Assembly (NCBI GenBank): GCA_964503475.1
Contig: CAZCZU010000001.1
Location: 1 to 64,000 of the forward strand
DNA from: CAZCZU01 sp964503475
Lineage (GTDB): Bacteria; Pseudomonadota; Zetaproteobacteria; Mariprofundales; Mariprofundaceae
Reading direction: 5' to 3'
Length of the DNA: 64,000 bases
The notes under the pieces were generated by a model. It was not told where the DNA came from and searched no databases. It saw nothing but the letters and a program-made list of their open reading frames with translations. Of this stretch, positions 25,903-34,399 are shown piece after piece (position 1 is the first letter of the stretch; each line of letters starts with the position of its first letter). The position numbers and the translations under genes are program-made.

Positions 25903-28116
25903 ATGAGCATGCAAGAGAACGATCCACAGAACATGCCGCAGCAGGCGGGAGTGAACTGGCGCCAGTTCATGCCGGGCGAGGAGGAGGAGATCGATCTGGC
26001 CGAATACTTCGGCGTACTGCTCGATGCCCGCTGGAAGATCGCCGGCATCGCTCTGGCCTTCACCCTACTGGCCGGGGCCTATGCCTTTCTGGCCACGCCC
26101 GTCTACCAGGCCGATGCCCTGCTGCAGGTGGAGCAGAAAGAGTCGCAACTGGCCGGCATGGATCAGCTCGATGCCCTGTTCAGCACCCAGAGCCCCACCG
26201 ATGCCGAGATCGAGATCATCCAGTCCCGAACCGTCCTGGGCCAGGTGGTCGACAAACTCAAGCTCGATATCCAGGCGCAGCCGGACACCCTGCCGCTCAT
26301 CGGCCGCATTGCCGGGAAGCTGGGCCTCGTCGATGAGGAGAGCATCGACATCGGTGATCTGCAGGTGCCGGATGATCTGCTGAATACACCGCTGACGCTG
26401 ACCGTCACCGACACAGACCACTACACACTGACCGATGACGAGGGCACCCCCCTGCTCAACGGCGTAGTGGGCGAACGCAGCGAAGGCCATGGCGTCTCGA
26501 TTTTCGTCCGTGAACTGGTGGCAGCGTCCGGAAGTGAATTTGAGGTGGTGCGCAGGCGCACACCGGATGTGATCCAGGCCCTGAAAGAGAACCTGAAAAT
26601 CTCGGAGAAGGGCGACAAGACCGGCATTCTGCAGATCATCTACAACAACGACGACCCGCAGCAGGCGAAGGCCGTCGTCGATACCCTGGCCCGCACCTAC
26701 CTGCGCCAGAATGTGGAGCGCAAATCGGCCGAGGCGGAGAAGGCGCTGCATTTTCTGCAGCAGCAGCTTCCCACCGTCAAGGAACAACTCGATGAGGCCG
26801 AGAGCGCCCTGAACCGGTATCGCCTGAAACGCGGCTCAGTGGACATCTCCATGCAGACCCAGGCCGTACTCGACCAGGCCGTCGACCTGCAGAAGCAGCT
26901 TTCGCAACTGCAGATGAAGCGCTCGGATCTGCGTCAGCGCTATACCGACAAACACCCGCTGGTGAAGGCGGTGGACGAACAGATGGCGCGTGTGCGCCAG
27001 GACAAGCAGCAGCTCGACAAGCAGATCAAGGCCCTGCCGGAGACCGAGCAGGAGCTGATCCGGCTCACGCGTAACGTGAAGGTAAATACCGAACTCTACA
27101 CCTTCCTGCTCAACAAATCGCAGGAGCTGAAGATTTCACGCGCCAGCACCATTGGCAACGTGCGTATTCTCGATTTCGCCGTGCTTCCCTACAAGCCGGT
27201 GAAGCCGAAAAAGGCGCTTATCCTGGCGCTGGGGCTGGTACTGGGGCTGTTTGCCGGTGTCCTCTTTGTCTTCATACGCCAGGCCATGAATCGCACCATC
27301 GAGGACCCGGATGTCATCGAACAGCAGACCGGCCTGCCGGTCTATGCCGGCATTCCGCACTCCGAACAGCAGGAAGCCCTCTACAAAACCATGCGTCATC
27401 ACAAGGGGCAGGTAAGCGAGGGGCACAGCCTGCTGGCGCAGACAGCGCCGAACGACATGGCCATCGAGAGCCTGCGCAGCCTGCGCACCAACCTGCACTT
27501 CGCCCTGATGGATGCGGCCAACAACCGGGTCGTGATCACCGGCGCCTCGCCCGACATCGGCAAGTCGTTCGTCTCGGCCAATTTCGCCGCCGTGCTGGCC
27601 GATGCCGGTCAGAAGGTGCTGATCGTCGATGCCGACATGCGCAAGGGGCATCTGCATGAATACTTCGGCCGGGAGCGTGGCCCCGGCCTCTCCGATGTCG
27701 TGGCCGGAGATCTGACCTGGGGCGAGGCGGTGCAGAAGACAGGTGTCGAGGGGCTGGATCTGCTCGCCAGCGGCACCCTGCCGCCGAACCCCTCCGAACT
27801 GCTGATGCACAAGGCCTTCCACGATCTGATGGCGGCGCTTTCGGCCGCCTACGATGTAGTGCTGATCGACACGCCACCGGTTCTGGCCGTCACCGATGCC
27901 GTGATCATCGGCAGGCAGGCCGGCACCCTGTTCCTGCAGCTGTGTTCCGGCCGCCATCCGCTGCGCGAGGTGGAACAGGCAATCAAGTATCTGAAGAACG
28001 GCGGCATCCAGCCTCAGGGCTGCATCTTCAACGACATCATGCCGCGCAGTGCCTACTACGGTTACAGCCGCTACGGCTATCACTACCAGTATAAATACGG
28101 CAGCGAGAAGCAGTGA
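25903..28116 (+). CDS. wzc: Polysaccharide co-polymerase and tyrosine autokinase (Wzc-like)
   Basis: A 737-residue inner-membrane protein. A Wzz domain with the first membrane helix (about residues 43-68) is followed by a long periplasmic coiled-coil region (about 260-400), a second helix (about 435-458) and a cytoplasmic BY-kinase domain. The kinase has Walker A GASPDIGKS (about 546-554), Walker A' VLIVDADM, Walker B VVLIDTPP and a tyrosine-rich tail with about eight tyrosines in the last 25 residues. It drives polymer length and export with Wza and is reset by the upstream phosphatase. The stop codon lies inside a heptanucleotide array. Confidence 0.95.
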   Translation: MSMQENDPQNMPQQAGVNWRQFMPGEEEEIDLAEYFGVLLDARWKIAGIALAFTLLAGAYAFLATPVYQADALLQVEQKESQLAGMDQLDALFSTQSPTDAEIEIIQSRTVLGQVVDKLKLDIQAQPDTLPLIGRIAGKLGLVDEESIDIGDLQVPDDLLNTPLTLTVTDTDHYTLTDDEGTPLLNGVVGERSEGHGVSIFVRELVAASGSEFEVVRRRTPDVIQALKENLKISEKGDKTGILQIIYNNDDPQQAKAVVDTLARTYLRQNVERKSAEAEKALHFLQQQLPTVKEQLDEAESALNRYRLKRGSVDISMQTQAVLDQAVDLQKQLSQLQMKRSDLRQRYTDKHPLVKAVDEQMARVRQDKQQLDKQIKALPETEQELIRLTRNVKVNTELYTFLLNKSQELKISRASTIGNVRILDFAVLPYKPVKPKKALILALGLVLGLFAGVLFVFIRQAMNRTIEDPDVIEQQTGLPVYAGIPHSEQQEALYKTMRHHKGQVSEGHSLLAQTAPNDMAIESLRSLRTNLHFALMDAANNRVVITGASPDIGKSFVSANFAAVLADAGQKVLIVDADMRKGHLHEYFGRERGPGLSDVVAGDLTWGEAVQKTGVEGLDLLASGTLPPNPSELLMHKAFHDLMAALSAAYDVVLIDTPPVLAVTDAVIIGRQAGTLFLQLCSGRHPLREVEQAIKYLKNGGIQPQGCIFNDIMPRSAYYGYSRYGYHYQYKYGSEKQ

Positions 28117-28162
28117 TTGGTGATTAGTGACTAGCAACCAGTTACAAATCACAAGTCACCAG
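28113..28162. repeat. Inverted heptanucleotide arrays between wzc and gmd
   Basis: Three perfect units GTGATTG, GTGATTA, GTGACTA begin at the wzc stop codon (its TGA is in the first unit). They are followed at once by complementary-type units ending in AAATCAC and AAGTCAC before the gmd ribosome site. The two arms form a hairpin-like inverted array. Confidence 0.9.
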
Positions 28163-28176
28163 CCAGGAGTTTCACC

Positions 28177-29316
28177 ATGCGTAAAAAAGCACTCATCACC
28201 GGCATCACCGGCCAGGACGGCGCCTACTTGGCCGAGCTCCTGATCGACAAGGGCTACGAGGTGCACGGTATCAAGCGCCGCGCCTCGCTGTTCAATACCG
28301 ACCGGATCGACCATCTCTACAAGGATCCGCACGAAGAGGATGTACGCCTGTTCCTGCACTACGGCGACATGACCGACTCCTCGAGCCTGATCCGTATCAT
28401 CCAGGAGGTGCAGCCGGACGAGATCTACAACCTGGCCGCACAAAGCCATGTGGCTGTATCGTTCGAGGAGCCGGAGTACACGGCCAACTCGGATGCTTTG
28501 GGCGCCCTGCGCGTACTGGAGGCGATCCGCATCCTGGGGCTGGAGAAGAAGACCCGCTTCTACCAGGCCTCCACCTCCGAGCTCTACGGCCTGGTGCAGG
28601 AGATGCCGCAGAAGGAGACGACACCGTTCTACCCGCGCAGCCCCTACGCCGTGGCCAAGCTCTACGCCTACTGGATTACGGTGAACTACCGCGAGTCCTA
28701 CGGCATGTACGCCTGCAACGGCATTTTGTTCAATCACGAGTCGCCCGTGCGCGGCGAGACCTTCGTCACCCGCAAGATCACGCGCGCTTTGGCCCGTATC
28801 AAGCTCGGCCTGCAGGCATGCCTTTATCTCGGCAACATGGATGCCAAACGTGACTGGGGCCATGCCAGGGATTACGTCGAGATGCAGTGGCTGATGCTGC
28901 AGCAGGATGCGCCTGAGGATTTCGTCATCGCCACCGGCGTGCAGTACTCGGTGCGCGATTTCGTCAATGCCGCCGCCAAAGAGATCGGGATTACCCTGCG
29001 CTGGGAAGGCGAGGGCGTCGACGAAGTCGGCATCGTTGATGCCATCGACGAGTCGACCTACCAATCACAAGTGACCAATCACCAATCACCGTCCATCGGC
29101 ACGACCATCGTAGCCGTGGACCCGCGCTACTTCCGTCCGGCCGAGGTGGAGACGCTGCTGGGCGATCCCACCAAGGCTCATGAGAAGCTGGGCTGGAAAC
29201 CGCGTATCCCCTTCGAGGAGCTGGTGGCCGAGATGATGCGCGAGGACATGAAATCCGCCGAGCGCGATGCACTTGTGAAGGAACATGGCTACAAGGCGTT
29301 CGACTATAACGAGTAG
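28177..29316 (+). CDS. gmd: GDP-mannose 4,6-dehydratase
   Basis: Short-chain dehydrogenase/reductase of 379 residues making GDP-4-keto-6-deoxymannose, the precursor of GDP-fucose, GDP-rhamnose and related sugars. The NAD(P)-binding GITGQDGAYLAE motif, the STSELYG active-site strand, YxxxK (YAVAK), and the VDPRYFRPAEVETLLGDP stretch are conserved. Near residues 294-306 the sequence YQSQVTNHQSPS replaces a family-variable loop and is encoded by a heptanucleotide array. The catalytic core is otherwise complete. No GMER or RMD reductase is recognisable in the window. Confidence 0.95.
   Translation: MRKKALITGITGQDGAYLAELLIDKGYEVHGIKRRASLFNTDRIDHLYKDPHEEDVRLFLHYGDMTDSSSLIRIIQEVQPDEIYNLAAQSHVAVSFEEPEYTANSDALGALRVLEAIRILGLEKKTRFYQASTSELYGLVQEMPQKETTPFYPRSPYAVAKLYAYWITVNYRESYGMYACNGILFNHESPVRGETFVTRKITRALARIKLGLQACLYLGNMDAKRDWGHARDYVEMQWLMLQQDAPEDFVIATGVQYSVRDFVNAAAKEIGITLRWEGEGVDEVGIVDAIDESTYQSQVTNHQSPSIGTTIVAVDPRYFRPAEVETLLGDPTKAHEKLGWKPRIPFEELVAEMMREDMKSAERDALVKEHGYKAFDYNE
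29059..29092. repeat. Heptanucleotide array translated inside gmd
   Basis: About five units of the CAATCAC/AAGTGAC type lie in frame within the gmd coding sequence and encode a Q-S-V-T-N-H-rich loop. The position corresponds to the variable segment just before the conserved VDPRYFRP motif, where sequences such as the Escherichia coli enzyme have an unrelated loop. Confidence 0.88.
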
Positions 29317-29328
29317 CGGAGCTACGCA

Positions 29329-29377
29329 GTTATTGGTAATTGGTTACTGGTGATTTGTAACTAGTGACTAGTTACTT
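29329..29377. repeat. Perfect-period heptanucleotide array after gmd
   Basis: Seven uninterrupted units, each GTNANTN (for example GTTATTG, GTGATTT, GTGACTA), begin 13 bases after the gmd stop. The period is exactly seven with conserved positions 1, 2 and 4, while positions 3, 5, 6 and 7 vary. The orientation is that of other gene-3'-end arrays. Confidence 0.92.
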
Positions 29378-29469
29378 CCGGCAGGAGAGAAAATGGCTGA
29401 AAAACAACGTCAGGCTAATAACAAGTCAGAAGGTGAATTGCGCAGCAAGAGAAGCTCCCCTGGGGGACA

Positions 29470-29527
29470 AATTACTAATCACCGCATTACCCATGACTAA
29501 TCACCAGTCACAGGTTACCAATCACCG
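29470..29527. repeat. Heptanucleotide array at the start of the four-helix-bundle gene
   Basis: About eight units of the type TAATCAC, CAGTCAC, AGGTTAC, CAATCAC (two with an extra base) are in the direct orientation. The array is inverted relative to 29329-29377, about 93 bp away, and runs through the start codon into the first dozen codons of the next gene. Confidence 0.9.
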
Positions 29528-29897
29528 CTCCATTCGTACCCACAAGGATCTGGATGTCTGGAAACAGGCGCTCGATCTCTCTGCCGATGTTTACCGGCTC
29601 ACAGAGGCATTCCACCGGGAAGAGATCTATGGCCTGAGCAGCCAAATGCGGCGCGCATCGGTCTCCGTTGCCAGCAATATTGCCGAAGGAGCAGCGCGCC
29701 GGACAGACAGGGATTTCATCCACTTCCTTCATGTGGCGCTCGGCTCAACCAGCGAACTCGACACCCAGGCGGAGATTGCAATCAGAGTCGGCCATGTCGA
29801 TAAGGAAAGTATGCTGAATTTGCAACGTCGCATCGCTACAGTAGCCAGGATGTTATATGGCCTCATCCGGTCCGTGGAGCGCAAAACCGATGCCTAG
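29493..29897 (+). CDS. Four-helix-bundle protein (S23 / 23S rRNA intervening-sequence family)
   Basis: A 134-residue protein of the S23-like four-helix-bundle family. The family pattern is clear: IRTHKDLDVWKQALDLS, then LSSQMRRASVSVASNIAEGAARR, then FIHFLHVALGSTSELDTQ. Relatives are encoded in rRNA intervening sequences and as accessory (Avd) proteins of diversity-generating retroelements; a general nucleic-acid-binding pentamer is inferred for the family. No reverse transcriptase or rRNA gene is near. The first 13 residues (MTNHQSQVTNHRS) come from the repeat array. The gene sits between two sugar-nucleotide genes and overlaps the next by eight bases. Confidence 0.85.
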   Translation: MTNHQSQVTNHRSIRTHKDLDVWKQALDLSADVYRLTEAFHREEIYGLSSQMRRASVSVASNIAEGAARRTDRDFIHFLHVALGSTSELDTQAEIAIRVGHVDKESMLNLQRRIATVARMLYGLIRSVERKTDA

Positions 29898-30915
29898 CGA
29901 CAAATCACCAATCACCAGTCACCAATCACCAGTCACGGCGCCGCACGCGCCGCGCACGGCGCTGATCTGCGGCATTTCCGGCCAGGATGGTGCCCTGCTG
30001 GCCCGGCAGTTGCTGCACAAGGGTTACCGTGTCGTCGGCACCTCGCGCGATGCCCAGCTTTCGGGTTTCGGCAATCTCAAGCGCCTCGGCATCCTGGACG
30101 ATGTCGAAGTCGACTCGATGTCGCTGAACGAATTCCGCAGCGTCCTGCAGGTCATCGACCGCGTAAAACCGGATGAGATCTACAACTTCGCCGGCCAGAG
30201 CTCGGTCGGCCTCTCCTTCGCCCATCCGGTCGAGACGCTGGTCAGCCACGCCTCCGGTACGCTGAACCTGCTCGAGGTGATCCGTTATCTGGAGCGCGAT
30301 ATTCGCCTCTACAATGCCGGTTCCGGCGAATGCTTCGGCAACACCGGCGGCATGCCGGCCAATGAGGGGACCCCGTTCCACCCGCGCAGCCCCTATGCCG
30401 TGGCCAAGGCGGCTGCCTTCTGGGAGGCCGCCAACTACCGCGAGGCGTACGGTCTCTATGTCTGCTCGGGCATCCTGTTCAACCACGAATCTCCGCTGCG
30501 GCCAAACCGCTTCGTGACCCGCAAGGTAGTCAGTGCTGCCTGCCGTATTGCCGGCGGCTCGCATGAAAAGCTGAAGCTGGGCAACCTGTCGATCAAGCGT
30601 GACTGGGGCTGGGCCGACGAGTATGTCGATGCGATGTGGCGCATGCTGCAGCAGGATGAAGCGGAGGATTTTGTCATCGCCACCGGCGAAAGCCACAGCC
30701 TGGAAGCGTTCGTCGAAGCCGTCTTCGCCATACTGGGGCTCGACTGGCGCGAGCATGTCGAAGTCGACGCATCGCTGCTGCGCCCTTCCGAAATCATGGA
30801 GAACTGCGGCGATGCTACCAAGGCCAAGGCGCAGCTCGGCTGGCAGGCCACCCTGCACATGCCGCAGGTAGCCGAGAAGATGGTGGCCGTGGAGCTGGGC
30901 GATGCGCCCCTGTAA
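29890..30915 (+). CDS. GDP-mannose 4,6-dehydratase paralogue
   Basis: A second SDR of the GDP-mannose dehydratase family, about 341 residues. It has GISGQDGALLARQLL, an NAGSGECFG active-site strand instead of STSELYG, YAVAK, and RPSEIMENCGDATKAK near the end. Overall organisation follows the upstream gmd, but the two differ widely, so it may act on a related GDP-sugar. The only good start is the ATG at 29890, which makes about 15 array-encoded residues (SPITSHQSPVT) the N-terminus before the Rossmann fold. It overlaps the four-helix-bundle gene by eight bases. Confidence 0.85.
   Translation: MPSDKSPITSHQSPVTAPHAPRTALICGISGQDGALLARQLLHKGYRVVGTSRDAQLSGFGNLKRLGILDDVEVDSMSLNEFRSVLQVIDRVKPDEIYNFAGQSSVGLSFAHPVETLVSHASGTLNLLEVIRYLERDIRLYNAGSGECFGNTGGMPANEGTPFHPRSPYAVAKAAAFWEAANYREAYGLYVCSGILFNHESPLRPNRFVTRKVVSAACRIAGGSHEKLKLGNLSIKRDWGWADEYVDAMWRMLQQDEAEDFVIATGESHSLEAFVEAVFAILGLDWREHVEVDASLLRPSEIMENCGDATKAKAQLGWQATLHMPQVAEKMVAVELGDAPL
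29902..29936. repeat. Five perfect heptanucleotide units at the 5' end of the second dehydratase gene
   Basis: Units AAATCAC, CAATCAC, CAGTCAC, CAATCAC and CAGTCAC follow each other without gaps. They start 12 bases after the ATG and are translated as the N-terminal extension. Confidence 0.93.
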
Positions 30916-30930
30916 TCGCACCCACCTCCC

Positions 30931-30966
30931 GTCAGACATCTCACATCTCACACCTGACGTCCCACA
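30931..30966. repeat. Heptanucleotide array upstream of ugd
   Basis: Several units of the CATCTCA/CACCTGA family occupy most of the 65-bp gap between the second dehydratase gene and ugd, in the orientation typical of gene 5' ends. Confidence 0.85.
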
Positions 30967-30980
30967 GGCCACGCCCCTCC

Positions 30981-32150
30981 ATGCCTAAAATCGCCATTGC
31001 CGGTACCGGCTACGTCGGCCTTTCCAATGCTATCCTGCTGGCCCGGCACCATGCGGTGGTGGCGCTTGATATCGTCCCGGAGAAGGTGGCGATGCTCAAC
31101 CGCGGCGAATCACCCATCGTGGATCGCGAAATCAGCGATTATCTGGCCAACAAATCCCTGAACTTCCGCGCCACGCTGGACAAGCAGGATGCCTACGCCG
31201 GGGCCGATTTCGTCATCATTGCCACCCCGACCGACTACGATCCCGAGACGAACTATTTCGATACCTCATCGGTCGAAGCGGTGATCCGCGATGTGCTGGC
31301 CATCAATCCGGATGCGGTGATGGTGATCAAGTCGACCGTGCCGGTCGGCTTCACGGAAAAGGCGAGACGGGAGTTCGGCTGCGACAGGCTGATCTTCTCG
31401 CCCGAATTCCTGCGCGAAGGGCAGGCGCTGCATGACAACCTCTATCCGTCGCGCATCGTCGTCGGCGAGCGGAGTGCACGCGCCGAGGCCTTTGCCGAGC
31501 TGCTGTTGGAAGGGGCGGAGAAGAGGGATGTGCCGGTGCTCTACACCGATGCCACCGAGGCGGAGGCAATCAAGCTCTTCGCCAACACTTATCTTGCCAT
31601 GCGCGTGGCCTACTTCAACGAACTGGACAGCTACGCCATGACCCACGGCCTGGATACGCGCCAGATCATCGAGGGGGTGTGCCTCGATCCGCGCATCGGC
31701 GACTTCTACAACAACCCCTCCTTCGGCTACGGCGGCTACTGCCTGCCCAAGGATACCCGGCAGCTGCTGGCCAACTACGAGAATGTGCCGCAGACCCTGA
31801 TCCGGGCCATCGTCGAGGCCAACAGCACCCGCAAGGATTTCATCGCCGACGATATCATCGCCCGTAAGCCGCAGGTGGTCGGCATCTACCGGCTGGTGAT
31901 GAAAGCGGGCTCGGACAACTTCCGCGCCTCCAGCATCCAGGGCATCATGAAGCGCATCAAGGCGAAAGGGATCGAGGTCATCGTTTATGAACCGGTCCTG
32001 GAGGAGCCGGAATTCTTCCATTCGCGTGTCGTCAACGACCTGGCGGCATTCAAACGTGAAAGCGACCTCATCGTCGCCAATCGCCTGCATGCCGAACTCG
32101 ACGATGTGGCAGCCAAACTCTATACCCGCGATCTCTTCGGCAATAATTAG
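30981..32150 (+). CDS. ugd: UDP-glucose 6-dehydrogenase (short form)
   Basis: NAD-dependent enzyme oxidising UDP-glucose to UDP-glucuronate. The 389-residue length matches the short Escherichia coli-type enzymes. It has the Rossmann motif GTGYVGLS (about residues 8-15), the catalytic cysteine in FGYGGYCLPKDT (about residue 254), and KSTVPVGFT and the conserved ANTYLAMRVAYFNELD segment. It gives acidic uronate residues to the exopolysaccharide or a precursor for other UDP-sugars. Confidence 0.95.
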   Translation: MPKIAIAGTGYVGLSNAILLARHHAVVALDIVPEKVAMLNRGESPIVDREISDYLANKSLNFRATLDKQDAYAGADFVIIATPTDYDPETNYFDTSSVEAVIRDVLAINPDAVMVIKSTVPVGFTEKARREFGCDRLIFSPEFLREGQALHDNLYPSRIVVGERSARAEAFAELLLEGAEKRDVPVLYTDATEAEAIKLFANTYLAMRVAYFNELDSYAMTHGLDTRQIIEGVCLDPRIGDFYNNPSFGYGGYCLPKDTRQLLANYENVPQTLIRAIVEANSTRKDFIADDIIARKPQVVGIYRLVMKAGSDNFRASSIQGIMKRIKAKGIEVIVYEPVLEEPEFFHSRVVNDLAAFKRESDLIVANRLHAELDDVAAKLYTRDLFGNN

Positions 32151-32434
32151 GCCCTGGTTAGCACATCCCCGACTCCTCTCCCGACCATGCCGATGGGCAT
32201 GGCCGGATGGCGTATCGGTTTTCACACGTCTGACGACCGTTCTTGTCCGCATGCCAGGCCACCCTGCCGCAACGAACCGGGCCGGTTACGCAGGAAACCA
32301 TCTGCACCGGCAGGCCGACGGGTCGCAAAACCTTGCCGCGAGTACGTAAATAGTCCATATAGGCGAGTGTGATGTCATGCAAAGCGCGCTACCCTTGCCC
32401 TCTTCTCAGAGCGCCTCACAGGAGACAGTTCCCT

Positions 32435-34135
32435 TTGGTTACCTTTCAGATTGCCGGCATCATCTTTTTTTCTGCCCTGCTGCTCTCGGTCATCATGACG
32501 CCGCTCAGCGCTCGTCTGGCCGAGATGATCGGTGCTATCGACCACCCTGATGAGGTGCGCAAACATCATGCACGATCCATCCCGCGTCTCGGCGGTATCG
32601 GTATCACGCTGGGCTTCATGCTTCCGACCCTTCTCCTGCTTCCCTTCAGTCGTGAACTGGCCGGGGTACTCGCCGGAGCCTGCATCATCGCCATCATCGG
32701 GCTGCTGGACGACATACTTCAGCTGCGCGCCACCATCAAATTGCTGGCCCAGATCGCAGCGGCCGGAGCTTTTGTGTTTATCAGCGGTGCCGAGTTGACC
32801 ACCTTTGGCAATCTTTTCGGATTCGGTGATCTCGATCTGGGGCTGTTTGCTCCCTGGGTTACCATTTTCTGTATTGTCGGCATCATCAACGCCATGAACC
32901 TGTGCGACGGCCTCGATGGCCTGGCCGCCGGTTTCGCTGTCATCGCCGCTATCTTTCTCGTATTCTTGGCTGTCGCCAACCACGATCTGTTCTGCCTATC
33001 GCTTCTGTTGGCCCTCCTGGGCGGCGCATTCGGCTTCCTGCGCTACAACACCCATCCGGCCCAGCTTTTCATGGGCGATATTGGCAGCATGATGCTCGGC
33101 TACGGCCTTTCCATTATCGCCGTACTGCTGGTGCAGCCGGCGCTTCAGAGCGACTCGGGCGGCGGCATCGCGCCAATCAGCATCGCCCTGATCCTGGCCC
33201 TGCCGATTCTCGATACCCTGGTGGTCATGACACGGCGGATTCTGCATGGCAAAAGCCCCTTTGCCGCCGACCGTACCCATATGCATCACCGCCTGATGGC
33301 CCTGGGTATCCCACATGACCAGACGGTCATGCTGCTCTACAGTGGCATGGCGCTTTTTGGCAGCATGGCCCTCATGGTGCAGGCATTTCCCGACTGGGCC
33401 CAGCTCGGCCTGGGCTTGGTGGCCTCGTTCGGCATGTTGTTCAGTCTCGCCTTGTTCGAGCGCCTGCAACGTCGAGCCTATCAGTCCTTTATACAGCCGC
33501 AGAAACTGCTGCAGACCGTCTCGGTCTATACGATCCGCCGCATGGGCTGGCTGCACCGCAACACCGGCACCATCGCCGGCTTTACACTGCTCCTGATCGG
33601 CTTTGCCGCCGTGGCGGCTCCGGCCCCTCGCAGCCTGGGCTCGGAAATGCTCTATTTCGTGCTTATTTCGGTGCTTCTGCTCTACCCCTGGCATCCGGAC
33701 CGGGCACATGCAGCCGTACAGAAAGGCGTCATTTACATGATGGTGACCGCCCTGTTCGTAAGCATCCAGTTCCATGGTCCGGAGTGGCTGCACCACTTCC
33801 TCTCCATCCTGGCGGCCCTGGCGCTGCTGATCGTGATTGCCCGCGCCGCGTCCTGGTCGGCGGAGACGCACGGCTCCTCCAGCTTCCAGGTCCTGATCCT
33901 GCTCAACATTGCCATTATTCCGCTACTTGTCATGCCGCTGGTGGACGGGGCCCAGGTGGAACGCGTCGCCCTGTCCAGCCTGCAAGCCGTTCCCGTGGCC
34001 TGGCTGTTGAATGGCTACTCGGTCCATATTTATCAACGCAACCGACGTGTCACCCTGATTCTGATTGGCCTGCTTATCTTTGTACTCCTCAAAGCCGAGA
34101 TGGCACACGGCTTCCTGATACGGCTGTTTGATTAA
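32435..34135 (+). CDS. WecA/MraY-family polyprenyl-phosphate sugar-1-phosphate transferase with long C-terminal extension
   Basis: Integral membrane protein of about 566 residues. The N-terminal ~340 residues match the WecA/Rfe family: HARSIPRLGG, the DDILQL motif, NAMNLCDGLDGLAAG, FMGDIGSMMLGY and the cytoplasmic RTHMHHRL motif. Such enzymes load the first sugar-1-phosphate onto undecaprenyl phosphate and thus start repeat-unit assembly. About 200 further residues form five or more extra membrane segments, which is unusual. The TTG at 32435 is chosen because AGGAG lies nine bases upstream and earlier codons do not resemble a membrane protein N-terminus. The 284-bp gap upstream shows no clear structure. 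Confidence 0.85.
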   Translation: MVTFQIAGIIFFSALLLSVIMTPLSARLAEMIGAIDHPDEVRKHHARSIPRLGGIGITLGFMLPTLLLLPFSRELAGVLAGACIIAIIGLLDDILQLRATIKLLAQIAAAGAFVFISGAELTTFGNLFGFGDLDLGLFAPWVTIFCIVGIINAMNLCDGLDGLAAGFAVIAAIFLVFLAVANHDLFCLSLLLALLGGAFGFLRYNTHPAQLFMGDIGSMMLGYGLSIIAVLLVQPALQSDSGGGIAPISIALILALPILDTLVVMTRRILHGKSPFAADRTHMHHRLMALGIPHDQTVMLLYSGMALFGSMALMVQAFPDWAQLGLGLVASFGMLFSLALFERLQRRAYQSFIQPQKLLQTVSVYTIRRMGWLHRNTGTIAGFTLLLIGFAAVAAPAPRSLGSEMLYFVLISVLLLYPWHPDRAHAAVQKGVIYMMVTALFVSIQFHGPEWLHHFLSILAALALLIVIARAASWSAETHGSSSFQVLILLNIAIIPLLVMPLVDGAQVERVALSSLQAVPVAWLLNGYSVHIYQRNRRVTLILIGLLIFVLLKAEMAHGFLIRLFD

Positions 34136-34399
34136 CGACATGCTCCCATACACAGCTGCAGTAGCCATGCATCGATTCTGCCGGCACTGGCTTCCGATCA
34201 CTTGTATCTTGTTCCGAAACCCGAAACAATGCCTGCCATCATGGGTTTTCAGAGGCTGGGAGATGAGCATGGCGGTGCTTCGCTTGCCCGCTTTGTCCGC
34301 TCATGATGCGCATCATCCCGGCGGGGCACACAGCGTGTGCGGAACCGTCACCCGATGATCGACTCTCAACGATTTGCAGATGAAGGAAGACATGGCTCT

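Noticed and set aside
29329..29936. Diversity-generating retroelement with Avd accessory protein
   Set aside because: The four-helix-bundle protein resembles Avd, but no reverse transcriptase, template repeat or variable repeat is visible in the window.
32151..34399. JUMPStart/ops element for RfaH-type antitermination upstream of polysaccharide genes
   Set aside because: I looked for GGCGGTAGCGT-like sequences in the gaps before the WecA-like gene and rmlA and found none.
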